Shown in pieces: positions 25,658-33,900 of a stretch of DNA of 64,000 nucleotides. The position numbers were made by a program, and so were the translations under genes. The stretch comes from Phenylobacterium sp. (GTDB lineage Bacteria; Pseudomonadota; Alphaproteobacteria; Caulobacterales; Caulobacteraceae). Every line of letters begins with the position of its first letter. Within the stretch, counting starts at the first letter, position 1. The stretch lies in the NCBI RefSeq assembly GCF_030646615.1, contig NZ_JAUSLG010000014.1, positions 1-64,000 of the forward strand. Direction: 5' to 3'. The notes below the pieces were generated by a model that worked only from the letters and a program-made list of their open reading frames with translations, made no database searches and was not told where the DNA came from.

Positions 25658-26428
25658 CTAGAAGTTCACGCGGCTGGAAATAGCGCCGTCCACCAGCATG
25701 TTGATCCCGGTGGTGAAGGCCGACCGCGGACTGGCGAGGAAGACGGTGGCTGCGGCGATCTCTTCCGGCGTGGCCATGCGGCCGGTGGGGTTGCGCTTGA
25801 TGATGGTGTCGAAAAACCCCGGCGCATTGGCCTTCACATTGCCCCAGACGCCGCCCTCGAAGAAGACCGTGCCCGGCGAGACGACGTTGCAGCGCACGCC
25901 CTTGGCCGCGCCTTCCTTGGCGACGCCCTTGGCATAGTGGATGAGGGCCGCCTTCATGGCGCCATAGGCCGAGGGACCGCTGGCTTCGGCCGCCGAGACC
26001 GACGAGGTGATGATGAAGGCCGCGTCCCCGCCGGCCCCGGCGGCCTTTTCCAGATGGGGCTTGGCCGCCTGATAGGTGCGCACCGCGCCCAGCATGTCGA
26101 TCTCGAACATGGCCCGCCAGTCGTCCTCCGACCCGCCATTGACCAGGGCGCTGGCGTTGGAGACCAGGATGTCGAGGCCGCCTAGTTCCTTGGCCGCGTC
26201 CTCGACAAATCCGGTGATCGCCGGCCCGTCGGCGATGTCCACGGCCCGGCCCCAGGCCTTGACGCCCTTGGCCGCCAGGGCCTTGACCGCCGCATCGACG
26301 CCGTCTTGCCCTCGGGCGCAGACGGCCACATCGCAGCCCTCGTCAGCCAGCAGCTCGGCGATCGCCAGGCCGATCCCCCGCGACCCGCCGGTGACCACGG
26401 CCTTCTTGCCCTTCAGTTGCAGATCCAT
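25658..26428 (-). CDS. Short-chain dehydrogenase/reductase
   Basis: This 256-residue classical SDR has the cofactor motif VTGGSRGIGLAIAELLA, the VDIADG acidic turn, SNASALVNGG, the active-site Ser in ITSSVSAAEASG, and YGAMK. After the active site VVSPGTVFFEGG fits the lid. It ends in the usual NMLVDGA tail. It is the first gene of the three-gene operon with the unknown gene and the dienelactone hydrolase. The operon's start is divergent from the beta-helix gene with 187 bases between. Confidence 0.92.
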   Translation of the reverse strand: MDLQLKGKKAVVTGGSRGIGLAIAELLADEGCDVAVCARGQDGVDAAVKALAAKGVKAWGRAVDIADGPAITGFVEDAAKELGGLDILVSNASALVNGGSEDDWRAMFEIDMLGAVRTYQAAKPHLEKAAGAGGDAAFIITSSVSAAEASGPSAYGAMKAALIHYAKGVAKEGAAKGVRCNVVSPGTVFFEGGVWGNVKANAPGFFDTIIKRNPTGRMATPEEIAAATVFLASPRSAFTTGINMLVDGAISSRVNF

Positions 26429-26615
26429 CGGCGTCTTCCCTTGGCGTTGGTTGGCGGTGTTGGGCGACAGTTACGACGCGCCTTGGGCGGCGGATCAAGA
26501 CCACGCCCTGAGATTCCTGATCATTGTTCTGTTTGCCGTTGCGCCCCTGCCCGCCTGCGGCCAAGCTGAAGCGAAGGCCCGCCGCCAAGAGCTGGGCTGC
26601 TTTGGGAGGATGATC

Positions 26616-27815
26616 ATGCGGAGCTTCGCGCTCGCCCTGTGCGCCTTTGCGCTCGCCGCGCCCGCCTATGCCAAGACCCTCGCCGTGGCGCCTGGGCCCG
26701 ACGCGCAGGACGCGCTGCAGTTGGCCCTGCTGGACGCCAAGCCCGGCGACGTGGTCGAACTGGCCGCCGGCCGCTTCGAGCTGACCGACGGCCTGTCCCT
26801 CGATGTGGACGAGGTCACCATCAGGGGCGCCGGGCCCGACGCCACAATCTTGTCCTTCGACGGCCAGCAGGGCGGCGCCGAGGGCCTGCTGATCACCTCC
26901 GACAAGGTGACCGTGCGCGACCTGGCGGTGGAGAATTCCAAGGGCGACGGGGTCAAGTCCAAGGACGCCGACCAGATCAGCATGATCAATCTGCGGGTCG
27001 AATGGACCGGCGGGCCCAAGGCCACCAACGGCGCCTATGGGGTCTATCCCGTGGGCTCGTCCAATGTGCTGATTGATGGGGTGACGGTGCGCGGCGCCTC
27101 GGACGCCGGCATCTATGTGGGCCAGTCCAACACCATCATCGTCCGCAACAGCGTGGCGGAATTCAACGTCGCCGGCATCGAGATCGAGAATTCCAGCCAG
27201 GCCGACGTCTATGGCAACACCGTCACCCACAACACCGGCGGCATCCTGGTGTTCGACCTGCCCAACCTGCCGGTGATGGGCGGTCACTCGACCCGGGTGT
27301 TCGACAACAGGATCGTCAACAACGACACGCCCAACTTCGCGCCGGAGGGCAATATCGTCGCCAGCGTCCCGGTGGGCGCCGGCGTGATGATCATGGCCAA
27401 CCGCAACGTCCACATCTTCGACAACGAGATCGACGGCAACCAGACCGCGGCCATCATGCTGGTGGGCTATACCCGCGAGTTTGACGACGAGAGCTACAAC
27501 CCCATCCCCCGCGAGGTGGTGGTGCGCGACAACCGGATCGGCCGCAACGGCTGGGCGCCGGCCTTTCCCGGCGGGACAGAGCTGGCTGCCGCCGTCGGCG
27601 GGACCCTGCCGCCGGTGATGTGGGACGGGGTGGCGCCAGACGGCGGTCCCCAGGCCATGCGGCTGACCGACGGCCCCGTGCTGAACCTCAACCTGCCCAA
27701 GGCCGGGGCCATGGATCAGGCCAATCCCTCGGTCACGCCGACCCTCGAGCGCGGCGAGATCACCGAGCCGGCGGCCGTGGTCCTGCCAGAGGCCCAGGCC
27801 GCCCTGACCTCATGA
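26616..27815 (+). CDS. Secreted right-handed parallel beta-helix protein
   Basis: This 399-residue protein has a signal peptide (MRSFALALCAFALAAPAYA) and then short, regularly spaced turns typical of a parallel beta-helix: VTIRGAGPDATILSFDG, VTVRDLAVENSKGDGV, IIVRNSVAEFNVAGIEIEN, ADVYGNTVTHNTGGILVF and so on. It matches the family known as beta_helix_1 (TIGR03805), members of which are paired with a cytochrome-like partner and have no known function. I chose ATG 26616 because GGGAGG lies six bases before it. The stop overlaps the next start as ATGA. Confidence 0.85.
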   Translation: MRSFALALCAFALAAPAYAKTLAVAPGPDAQDALQLALLDAKPGDVVELAAGRFELTDGLSLDVDEVTIRGAGPDATILSFDGQQGGAEGLLITSDKVTVRDLAVENSKGDGVKSKDADQISMINLRVEWTGGPKATNGAYGVYPVGSSNVLIDGVTVRGASDAGIYVGQSNTIIVRNSVAEFNVAGIEIENSSQADVYGNTVTHNTGGILVFDLPNLPVMGGHSTRVFDNRIVNNDTPNFAPEGNIVASVPVGAGVMIMANRNVHIFDNEIDGNQTAAIMLVGYTREFDDESYNPIPREVVVRDNRIGRNGWAPAFPGGTELAAAVGGTLPPVMWDGVAPDGGPQAMRLTDGPVLNLNLPKAGAMDQANPSVTPTLERGEITEPAAVVLPEAQAALTS

Positions 27816-28873
27816 GGCGAGGCCTCGGCGCCCTGCTCGGTCTCGCCGCCCTGGCGCTGAGCGGGGCCGCGGAGGCCCCGGCCCCGGTCCGCCTGGACAT
27901 GGTGCTGGCCGAAACGCCGGCGCCGCACCTGTCGGACTATGGCCTGTTCCAGGACGCGGCCGCGCGCACGCCCAGCCCGGGCGTCACGCCCTACGACCTG
28001 ACCACGCCGCTGTTCAGCGACTATGCGGCCAAGCACCGTTTCGTCTTCACGCCGCCAGGCAAGAGTGCGGCCTATAGGCCTGACGGACCTTTGGATTTCC
28101 CGGTAGGCACGGTGCTGGTCAAGACCTTCGCCTTCGCCCCGGACATGCGCCAGCCGGCCGTGGACGAGCGCTATGTGGAGACCCGGCTGCTGATCCGCAA
28201 AGCGGCCGGCTGGACGGCGCTGGCCTATGTCTGGAACGCCGACCAGACCGAGGCTGTGCTCAAACGCACCGGGGCGCGGCTGGAGGTCAGCTTCATCGAT
28301 CCCTCGGGCGAGGCCCAGGCGATCAGCTATCTCGTGCCCAACCAGAACCAGTGCAAGACCTGCCATTCGGCGGACGGCGAACTGATCCCCATCGGCCCCA
28401 AGGCGCGCAATCTCAACCGCGATCTGGACTATGGCGAGCGCACCCAGAACCAGCTGGCCGCCTGGCGCCGGCTGGGTCATCTGATCGGCGGGCCAGAGCC
28501 TGGGCAGGCGCCGCACACAGCGGCCTGGGACGATGCGGCCGAAGGGCTGGAGCCCCGCGCCCGGGCCTATCTCGACGCCAACTGCGCCCATTGCCACAAC
28601 CCGGCGGGCATGGCGTCCACCAGCGGCCTGTTCCTGAGCCTGGAGGAGACACGGCCGGCCCATCTGGGGATCAACAAGGCGCCGGTGGCCGCCGGCCGGG
28701 GATCTGGCGGCCTATCGGTCTCCATCGATCCTGGCCGCCCGGACCGCTCGATCCTGGTCTTTCGGATGGAGTCCACCGATCCCGGCGTGATGATGCCGGA
28801 ACTGGGCCGCGCACTGCCGCACAAGGAGGGGCTCGCCCTGGTGGCCGACTATATCGACAGCCTGGCGCCCTAG
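27812..28873 (+). CDS. Periplasmic diheme c-type cytochrome, SO2930/HNE_0200 family
   Basis: This protein of about 353 residues has a signal peptide (LGALLGLAALALSGAAEA) and two heme-binding CxxCH motifs, CKTCH near residue 186 and CAHCH near 260. The N-terminal part (YGLFQDAAARTPSPGVTPYD, TPLFSDYAAKHRFVF) is specific to the family described as TIGR03806, found next to TIGR03805 beta-helix proteins. Function of the pair is unknown; electron transfer to or from a surface or periplasmic partner is inferred. It is coupled to the beta-helix gene by a four-base overlap and converges on the ABC operon. Confidence 0.88.
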   Translation: MRRGLGALLGLAALALSGAAEAPAPVRLDMVLAETPAPHLSDYGLFQDAAARTPSPGVTPYDLTTPLFSDYAAKHRFVFTPPGKSAAYRPDGPLDFPVGTVLVKTFAFAPDMRQPAVDERYVETRLLIRKAAGWTALAYVWNADQTEAVLKRTGARLEVSFIDPSGEAQAISYLVPNQNQCKTCHSADGELIPIGPKARNLNRDLDYGERTQNQLAAWRRLGHLIGGPEPGQAPHTAAWDDAAEGLEPRARAYLDANCAHCHNPAGMASTSGLFLSLEETRPAHLGINKAPVAAGRGSGGLSVSIDPGRPDRSILVFRMESTDPGVMMPELGRALPHKEGLALVADYIDSLAP

Positions 28874-28879
28874 CCCCGA

Positions 28880-29653
28880 CTAGCCCCAACGGCCGAGAAT
28901 ATCGATGGCGAGCCCCTGGTCGGTCTGGCGCGGCCGCGCATCGATGCCGTACGCGGCGGCGAGGATTTCCGGGGTCATGGCCGCGGCCGGCGATCCGTCG
29001 GCCAGCACGCGACCATGCCCCAGCACCAGGACCCGGTCGGCCAGGCGGGCCGCCAGGGTGAGGTCGTGGAGGGTCAGCAACACGCCGCACCCCGCCCCCG
29101 CCAGCCGCCGGAACAGATCGCCGGCCTCCAGGGCGTGGCGGGGATCGAGGCCGGCAAAGGGCTCATCGGCCAGCAGCCACTCCGGCTCGCCGGCCAGGGC
29201 CCGGGCGATCAGGGCCCGCGCCCGCTCTCCGCCCGACAGGGTGGTGATGTCGCGGGCGGCCAGGTCCTCGACCCGGGCGGCGGCCAGGGCGCGGTCGATG
29301 GCGGCCTCGTCGGGCGCTGACAGACCCCGGGCGCCGAGCCAGGGCAGACGCCCCAGACCGACCACGGCGCGCACCTCCAGACCCCAGGCGATCTCGGGAG
29401 TCTGCGGAATGAATCCCAGCCGCTGGGCGCGGCGCCGCGGGGCGAGGGCGAGCAGCGGGCCGTCATCCAGGCGCACCTGACCTCCCTTGGGCTGGGACAG
29501 CCCGGCCAAGGCCGCTAGCAGGGTGGACTTGCCGGCGCCATTGGCGCCGAGGATGGCCGTCACCTGACCGGGGACGAATTGGGCGCTCACGCCGCTGAGC
29601 ACGGTCCTGCGACCGGCCTGAAGGTGAAGGTCGCGGGCCTCGAGCAGGCTCAT
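28880..29653 (-). CDS. btuD: ABC transporter ATP-binding protein for cobalamin uptake
   Basis: This 257-residue ATPase has Walker A GANGAGKST, the Q-loop in IPQTPE, the signature LSGGERARALIARAL, Walker B LLADEPFAGLD and the H-loop TLHDLTLAA. It belongs to the FecE/BtuD importer group. It is the last gene of an operon with a FecCD-type permease, a periplasmic binding protein and a TonB-dependent receptor behind a cobalamin riboswitch, which makes vitamin B12 or a corrinoid the probable cargo. Its start overlaps the permease stop. Confidence 0.92.
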   Translation of the reverse strand: MSLLEARDLHLQAGRRTVLSGVSAQFVPGQVTAILGANGAGKSTLLAALAGLSQPKGGQVRLDDGPLLALAPRRRAQRLGFIPQTPEIAWGLEVRAVVGLGRLPWLGARGLSAPDEAAIDRALAAARVEDLAARDITTLSGGERARALIARALAGEPEWLLADEPFAGLDPRHALEAGDLFRRLAGAGCGVLLTLHDLTLAARLADRVLVLGHGRVLADGSPAAAMTPEILAAAYGIDARPRQTDQGLAIDILGRWG

Positions 29654-30642
29654 GACAGCCTCCGGCGTTGGACCAGGAGCAGGCCGAGGAAGAAGGGGCC
29701 GCCCAGGGCCGCCATGGCGACGCCGAGCCGCACCTCGGCCGCCGAGGGAATCAGGCGCACCAGGATGTCGCCGGCCAGGACGATCACCGCCCCGCCGAGC
29801 GCGCTGGGCAGAAGCAGGCCCGCCGGACGCGGCCCCAGGAAGGGCCGCAGCAGGTGCGGCGTCACCAGCCCGACGAAGCCGATCACCCCGGTGACCGCGA
29901 CGCTGGCGCCCGCCGCCAGACCAACGCCCAGGGCCAGCAGCAGCCGGGTGCGGCTGAGGCTGATCCCCAGGGACTGGGCGCCGGCCTCGCCCAGGGTCAG
30001 GGCGTCCTGGGCGCGGCCGGTGGCGAGCAGCAGAGCAAGGCCCACCGCGACGAAGGGGGCGGCCATCTGCAGGTCGGCCAGGCTGCGGTCGGTGAGCGAG
30101 CCCATCAGCCAGTTGACGATCTCGTTCACCGCCCAGGGATTGGGGGCGAGGTTGAGCGCCAGGGCCACGCCCGCGCCGGCGACGATGTTCAGGACGACGC
30201 CCGCCAGGACGAAGGTCACCGTACCCGACGCCGAGCCGGTCAGCCCGATCAGGACCAGCACGCCGATCAGGGCGCCGGCCATGGCGCAGAGCGGCATCAG
30301 CCAGGCGATGCCCGCCAGGCCGGGGACATAGAATCCGAAATAGAGCGAGACCACCGCGCCCAGGGCGGCCATGGAAGACACCCCCAGAACCCCCGGATCG
30401 GCCAGGGGATTTCGCGTATAGCCCTGCAGCGCCGCCCCGGACATGCCGAGCGCTGCGCCCACCACCATGGCCAGCAGGGTGCGGGGGATGCGCAGCTCCA
30501 GGATGATGATCCAGCCCGGATCGCCGGCGCGCCAGGCCTCCAGGGGAACCCAGACCCGCCCGGCCATCAGGCTGAGGGCGCCCAGGGCCACCAGGGCGGC
30601 GGTCAGGCCGATCATCACCGCGGAGGGAGAAAGCCGTCTCAT
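29650..30642 (-). CDS. btuC: FecCD-type ABC transporter permease for cobalamin
   Basis: This protein of about 330 residues has around ten hydrophobic segments across its length (for example GLTAALVALGALSLMAG at the N-terminus), the usual FecCD/BtuC topology. The conserved GAALGMSGAALQGYTRNPLADP loop, which faces the ATPase, is present. I took the ATG at 30642, where the sequence MRRLSPSAVMIG begins, because it overlaps the binding-protein stop as ATGA. It forms the channel for the substrate delivered by the binding protein. Confidence 0.93.
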   Translation of the reverse strand: MRRLSPSAVMIGLTAALVALGALSLMAGRVWVPLEAWRAGDPGWIIILELRIPRTLLAMVVGAALGMSGAALQGYTRNPLADPGVLGVSSMAALGAVVSLYFGFYVPGLAGIAWLMPLCAMAGALIGVLVLIGLTGSASGTVTFVLAGVVLNIVAGAGVALALNLAPNPWAVNEIVNWLMGSLTDRSLADLQMAAPFVAVGLALLLATGRAQDALTLGEAGAQSLGISLSRTRLLLALGVGLAAGASVAVTGVIGFVGLVTPHLLRPFLGPRPAGLLLPSALGGAVIVLAGDILVRLIPSAAEVRLGVAMAALGGPFFLGLLLVQRRRLS

Positions 30643-31508
30643 GCCGCCCTCAACACATTGCGCCGGGCGGTCGCCAGGGCTGCGGCGGTTTCGATCAGCA
30701 CCGGGCCGCCGCAATAGAGCAGGCGCTGGGGGAAGACCTCGCGCTGCATCCTGCCCGCGATGCGGTTCAGCGCCGGATGGCTCAGCACCCGGTCGGCCCA
30801 GGTCGGCGCCCCGGGCGCCGGCTGGCCGGCCAGCAGCACCTGGGGCGGATCGGCGACGATCTGCTCCAGGCCGATATTGCCCCAGCGGCCGAGGCCATAG
30901 CGGGCGGCGACATTCTCGAACCCGGTGAGCCGAAGCATCTCGTCGGTCAGGGTGCCGGCCCCGGCGGCGAAGCCATTGGGCTGGTAGACGATGGCGGTGA
31001 GTTTCGGCGCGCCGGGCGGCGGGGCGGCGGCGGCCAGGGCCGCCTCGATCTTCGCGACCACAGCCGCCCCGCGGGCCGGCTGGCCGATCAGGCGAGCGAT
31101 CTGGCGGATCTGCGCCAGGCTGGCGGCCACGGTCTGGGGCACGTCGAACATGGCGGTGGGGATACGCAACCGGGCCAGGGCCTGGCGGGTGGCCGGGGCC
31201 GAATGCTCGCTCATCAGCACCAGGTCCGGGCGCAGGGCCACCACCTCCTCGGCGGTCTCATAGGTGATCGGCACGGCGCGTGCCGCCTGGGCCAGGGTGG
31301 AGGCCTGGGCGTCCCGGGCATAGTGGGTCAGGGCGGCGATCTGATCCCGCGCGGCCACGTGGAAGAGGATCACGTCCAGGCAGGGATTGAGCGACACCAC
31401 CCGCTGAGGCCTTGGCGCCGGGGCGGCGCCGGCGAGGCCGAGCGCCAGGCCGCCCACCGCCGTGCGGCGGGTGAGCAAGCCGGGGTCCTGCCTCGCCGGC
31501 CCGCGCAT
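30639..31508 (-). CDS. btuF: Periplasmic cobalamin-binding protein
   Basis: This 289-residue substrate-binding protein starts with a signal containing a twin-arginine pair (LLTRRTAVGGLALGLAGAA), so it may use the Tat route. The body has the class III binding-protein pattern: RVVSLNPCLDVILF, EEVVALRPDLVLM and GRWGNIGLEQIVADPPQVLL. By position in the cobalamin operon it should carry the corrinoid from the outer-membrane receptor to the permease. Its first base is shared with the end of the receptor gene. Confidence 0.88.
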   Translation of the reverse strand: MRGPARQDPGLLTRRTAVGGLALGLAGAAPAPRPQRVVSLNPCLDVILFHVAARDQIAALTHYARDAQASTLAQAARAVPITYETAEEVVALRPDLVLMSEHSAPATRQALARLRIPTAMFDVPQTVAASLAQIRQIARLIGQPARGAAVVAKIEAALAAAAPPPGAPKLTAIVYQPNGFAAGAGTLTDEMLRLTGFENVAARYGLGRWGNIGLEQIVADPPQVLLAGQPAPGAPTWADRVLSHPALNRIAGRMQREVFPQRLLYCGGPVLIETAAALATARRNVLRAA

Positions 31509-33481
31509 CAGAACCGCGCCCGCACGCCCAGCGCGCCGAAACGACCCAGCTCCCCATAGCCCCGGGTGGAGGGATCACGGTCGTCGAAGACGTTCTCCAC
31601 CCGGCCGTAGACCTCGAAGGTCTCGCTGACCGGCCAGGCGGCGCGGACGTCCAGCAGGGCGCGGGGCTCCAGCCTGTTGAGGTTGGCCGCGTCATCGAAG
31701 GCCTCGCCGATATAGCGCACGGCAAGCGTCGCCGACGCGCCGGCCGACCAGACGTGCGTGGCCGACATATAGCCCTGGTGCTCGGGCCGCCGGGCCAGCT
31801 GGTGGCCCTCATTGGCCGAGCCCGACACGGCATTGGTGGCGTCGGTCCAGGTGTAGTGGGCGGCCAGATCGAAGGGGCCGACCTTGGCCTGTCCGGTCAG
31901 TTCCAGCCCCTGGGCCTCGGTCCTGGCGATGTTGTTGTAATAGCCATACCGCATGACGCCGCCGACCATGCAGAGCGGATCGGTCCCGGTGAAGCAGGAG
32001 ACATAGTCGATCTGGTTGTCGGTCTCGCGCTGGAACCAGGTGGCCGAAACCACGGCCAGGCCGCCGGCCAGGACCTGTTCGACGCCCAGATCCCAGGCGT
32101 CGGCCTCCTCGGGTTCGAGGCCCAGATTCCCGTACTCGCTATAGAGCTGGTAGAGGGTCGGCGCCTTGAAGCCCTGGCCGAAGCTGGCCCGCAGGATGGT
32201 GTTCCCGTCGTTCAGGGCCCAGGCCAGCGCCCCCTGCCCCAGGGTGTGGCCGCCGAAGGTGTCGTGCTCGTCGCGACGAACGCCGACGGTCAGGGTCAGG
32301 CCGGTCAGCAGCGGGCCCTGGACCTGGACATAGGCGCTGTCGAGGTCGGCGCTAGCCTCCAGGGTCGGCGGATTGGGATTGAAGGCGCTGGGCGAGGCCG
32401 TGCGCATGCTGGCCTCTTCCCGCTCCAGGCCGAACACCGTCTGCCAGACCTCGGTGAGGGCGAAGGTCCCCTGGTACTCAAAGCGCTCCACTTCGGAGAG
32501 GGCGTCGAAGGTGACGTCCGTCACCGCCTGCGCCGGGTTGAGGCTCTGGCGATCGGTGCGCGTGCGGGAATAGGAGAGCCGGTTACGCAGCCGGTCGTCC
32601 AGCAGGGCGAGGTTCAGGCCGGCATAGCCCGCCAGCTCCTCGGTCACGCCATATTCGGCGGTGTCGCCGAAGCTGTAGGCCGGGGCCGGATAGCCGTCGA
32701 CCTGCACGCGGCCATAGGAATAGATCCCCCGCAGATCGAGGGAGAGGTTGTCGGTGACCTTGATCCCCAGGCGTCCATTGGCGCTGGTGTGCTGGAAGCC
32801 GTCATCCTCGGCCCCGCCCGCAAAGGCCGAGACGCCGTCGGTGGTGTAGTAGCCGGCGCCCAGGCGCCAGACGAGGCGCTCGCCCGCGCCGCCGATCCCG
32901 CCGCGGACATAGGCGGTGGCGTTGTCGCCGCCTTCAACATCTAGGCTGGCCTGGAAGGGCTCAGTCGGCACGGTGGTGACCACATTGACCACGCCGCCGA
33001 TGGCCTGGCTGCCCCACAGGGTGGACTGGGCGCCGCGCAGCACCTCGACCCGCGCCACATCGCCAGTCAGCAGATTGGCGAAATTGTAGCCGCCGCCGGG
33101 CTGGGCCACATCATTCAGGCGCACGCCGTCGATGACCACCAGGGTCTGGTCGGTCTCGGCCCCGCGGATGCGCAGGGCGGTGACGCCCCCAGGTCCGCCG
33201 TTGCGCGACAGGGTGACGCCGGCGGTGCGGCCGAGCAGGTCCGGCAACAGGATGGCCTGGCTGGCCTCGATCTCGGCCCGATCCAGGACGGTGATCGCCT
33301 GGGCGACCTCGGCCGCGGCGGCCGGCGCGCGATTGCCCGTGACAACGACGCCGCGCACGGCGTTGGCGGCCGCAGCGCCGGCCACGTCCGGCGCCGACGC
33401 CGGCTGGGCCAGGACAGGCGAGGCGAAGGCCGCCAGGGCGGCGGTGGAAAGGGCGGCGGTGGAAAGCAGTGCGAGTCTCAT
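31508..33481 (-). CDS. btuB: TonB-dependent cobalamin receptor
   Basis: This 657-residue outer-membrane receptor has a signal peptide ending in SPVLA|QPAS. A plug domain follows with the TonB-dependent pattern (VVVTGNRAPAAAAEVAQAITV, LPDLLGRTAGVTLSRNGGP, VEVLRGAQSTLWGSQAIGGV), and then a 22-strand-type barrel ending in LGVRARF with the terminal Phe required for insertion. It is the first gene of the cobalamin operon, 174 bases after the riboswitch, and GAGGGGG precedes the ATG. Transport needs the TonB-ExbB-ExbD complex, encoded 2.3 kb upstream. Confidence 0.94.
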   Translation of the reverse strand: MRLALLSTAALSTAALAAFASPVLAQPASAPDVAGAAAANAVRGVVVTGNRAPAAAAEVAQAITVLDRAEIEASQAILLPDLLGRTAGVTLSRNGGPGGVTALRIRGAETDQTLVVIDGVRLNDVAQPGGGYNFANLLTGDVARVEVLRGAQSTLWGSQAIGGVVNVVTTVPTEPFQASLDVEGGDNATAYVRGGIGGAGERLVWRLGAGYYTTDGVSAFAGGAEDDGFQHTSANGRLGIKVTDNLSLDLRGIYSYGRVQVDGYPAPAYSFGDTAEYGVTEELAGYAGLNLALLDDRLRNRLSYSRTRTDRQSLNPAQAVTDVTFDALSEVERFEYQGTFALTEVWQTVFGLEREEASMRTASPSAFNPNPPTLEASADLDSAYVQVQGPLLTGLTLTVGVRRDEHDTFGGHTLGQGALAWALNDGNTILRASFGQGFKAPTLYQLYSEYGNLGLEPEEADAWDLGVEQVLAGGLAVVSATWFQRETDNQIDYVSCFTGTDPLCMVGGVMRYGYYNNIARTEAQGLELTGQAKVGPFDLAAHYTWTDATNAVSGSANEGHQLARRPEHQGYMSATHVWSAGASATLAVRYIGEAFDDAANLNRLEPRALLDVRAAWPVSETFEVYGRVENVFDDRDPSTRGYGELGRFGALGVRARF

Positions 33482-33654
33482 CTGGGTCTATCCCCCTCGT
33501 TGACGACAACGAGCCGCGAGGAACGAAAGGACCACGGAGAGGACGAACGACGGGCGCGCGACCCCGCCGGGACCCACGCCACGCGCGGCCCTGGACGGTT
33601 GTCGCCACCCGGGAAGACCCGTTCGCATGGCGCACCCCGGCCAGACGAAGGACG

Positions 33655-33850
33655 ACCGCGACAGGCAGGTCTCCTGGCTCGCGGGTCATCGCCCTGATGC
33701 GCGCCGCCTTCCCAGGTCGGAGGACCCAGTGGCTTCGTGGCGTGCGGGCTCACCGCTTACAGTTGCGGGGGCAGCCCAGGTCTTACACCTGAGTTCCCTT
33801 TTGATCCCCTTGCGGGGAACCTGTCACCGGGCAGGCCATAGGGGGGCTCG
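33655..33850 (-). promoter_or_regulatory. Cobalamin riboswitch
   Basis: Read on the minus strand, the leader has the conserved cobalamin riboswitch parts in order: GGTGACAGG, GGGAACTCAGGTG, the core GCTGCCCCCGCAACTGTAA at about 33756-33774, GCCACTGG, GGGAAGGCGGCG, and the B12 box GCCAGGAGACCTGCCTGT at 33662-33679. It lies upstream of the TonB-dependent receptor, so expression of the whole operon should fall when adenosylcobalamin is plentiful. Confidence 0.95.
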
Positions 33851-33900
33851 GGACCGCCGTCAACGCTGACGCTGCGGCGGCCTCACAGGTTGAGCAGCGC

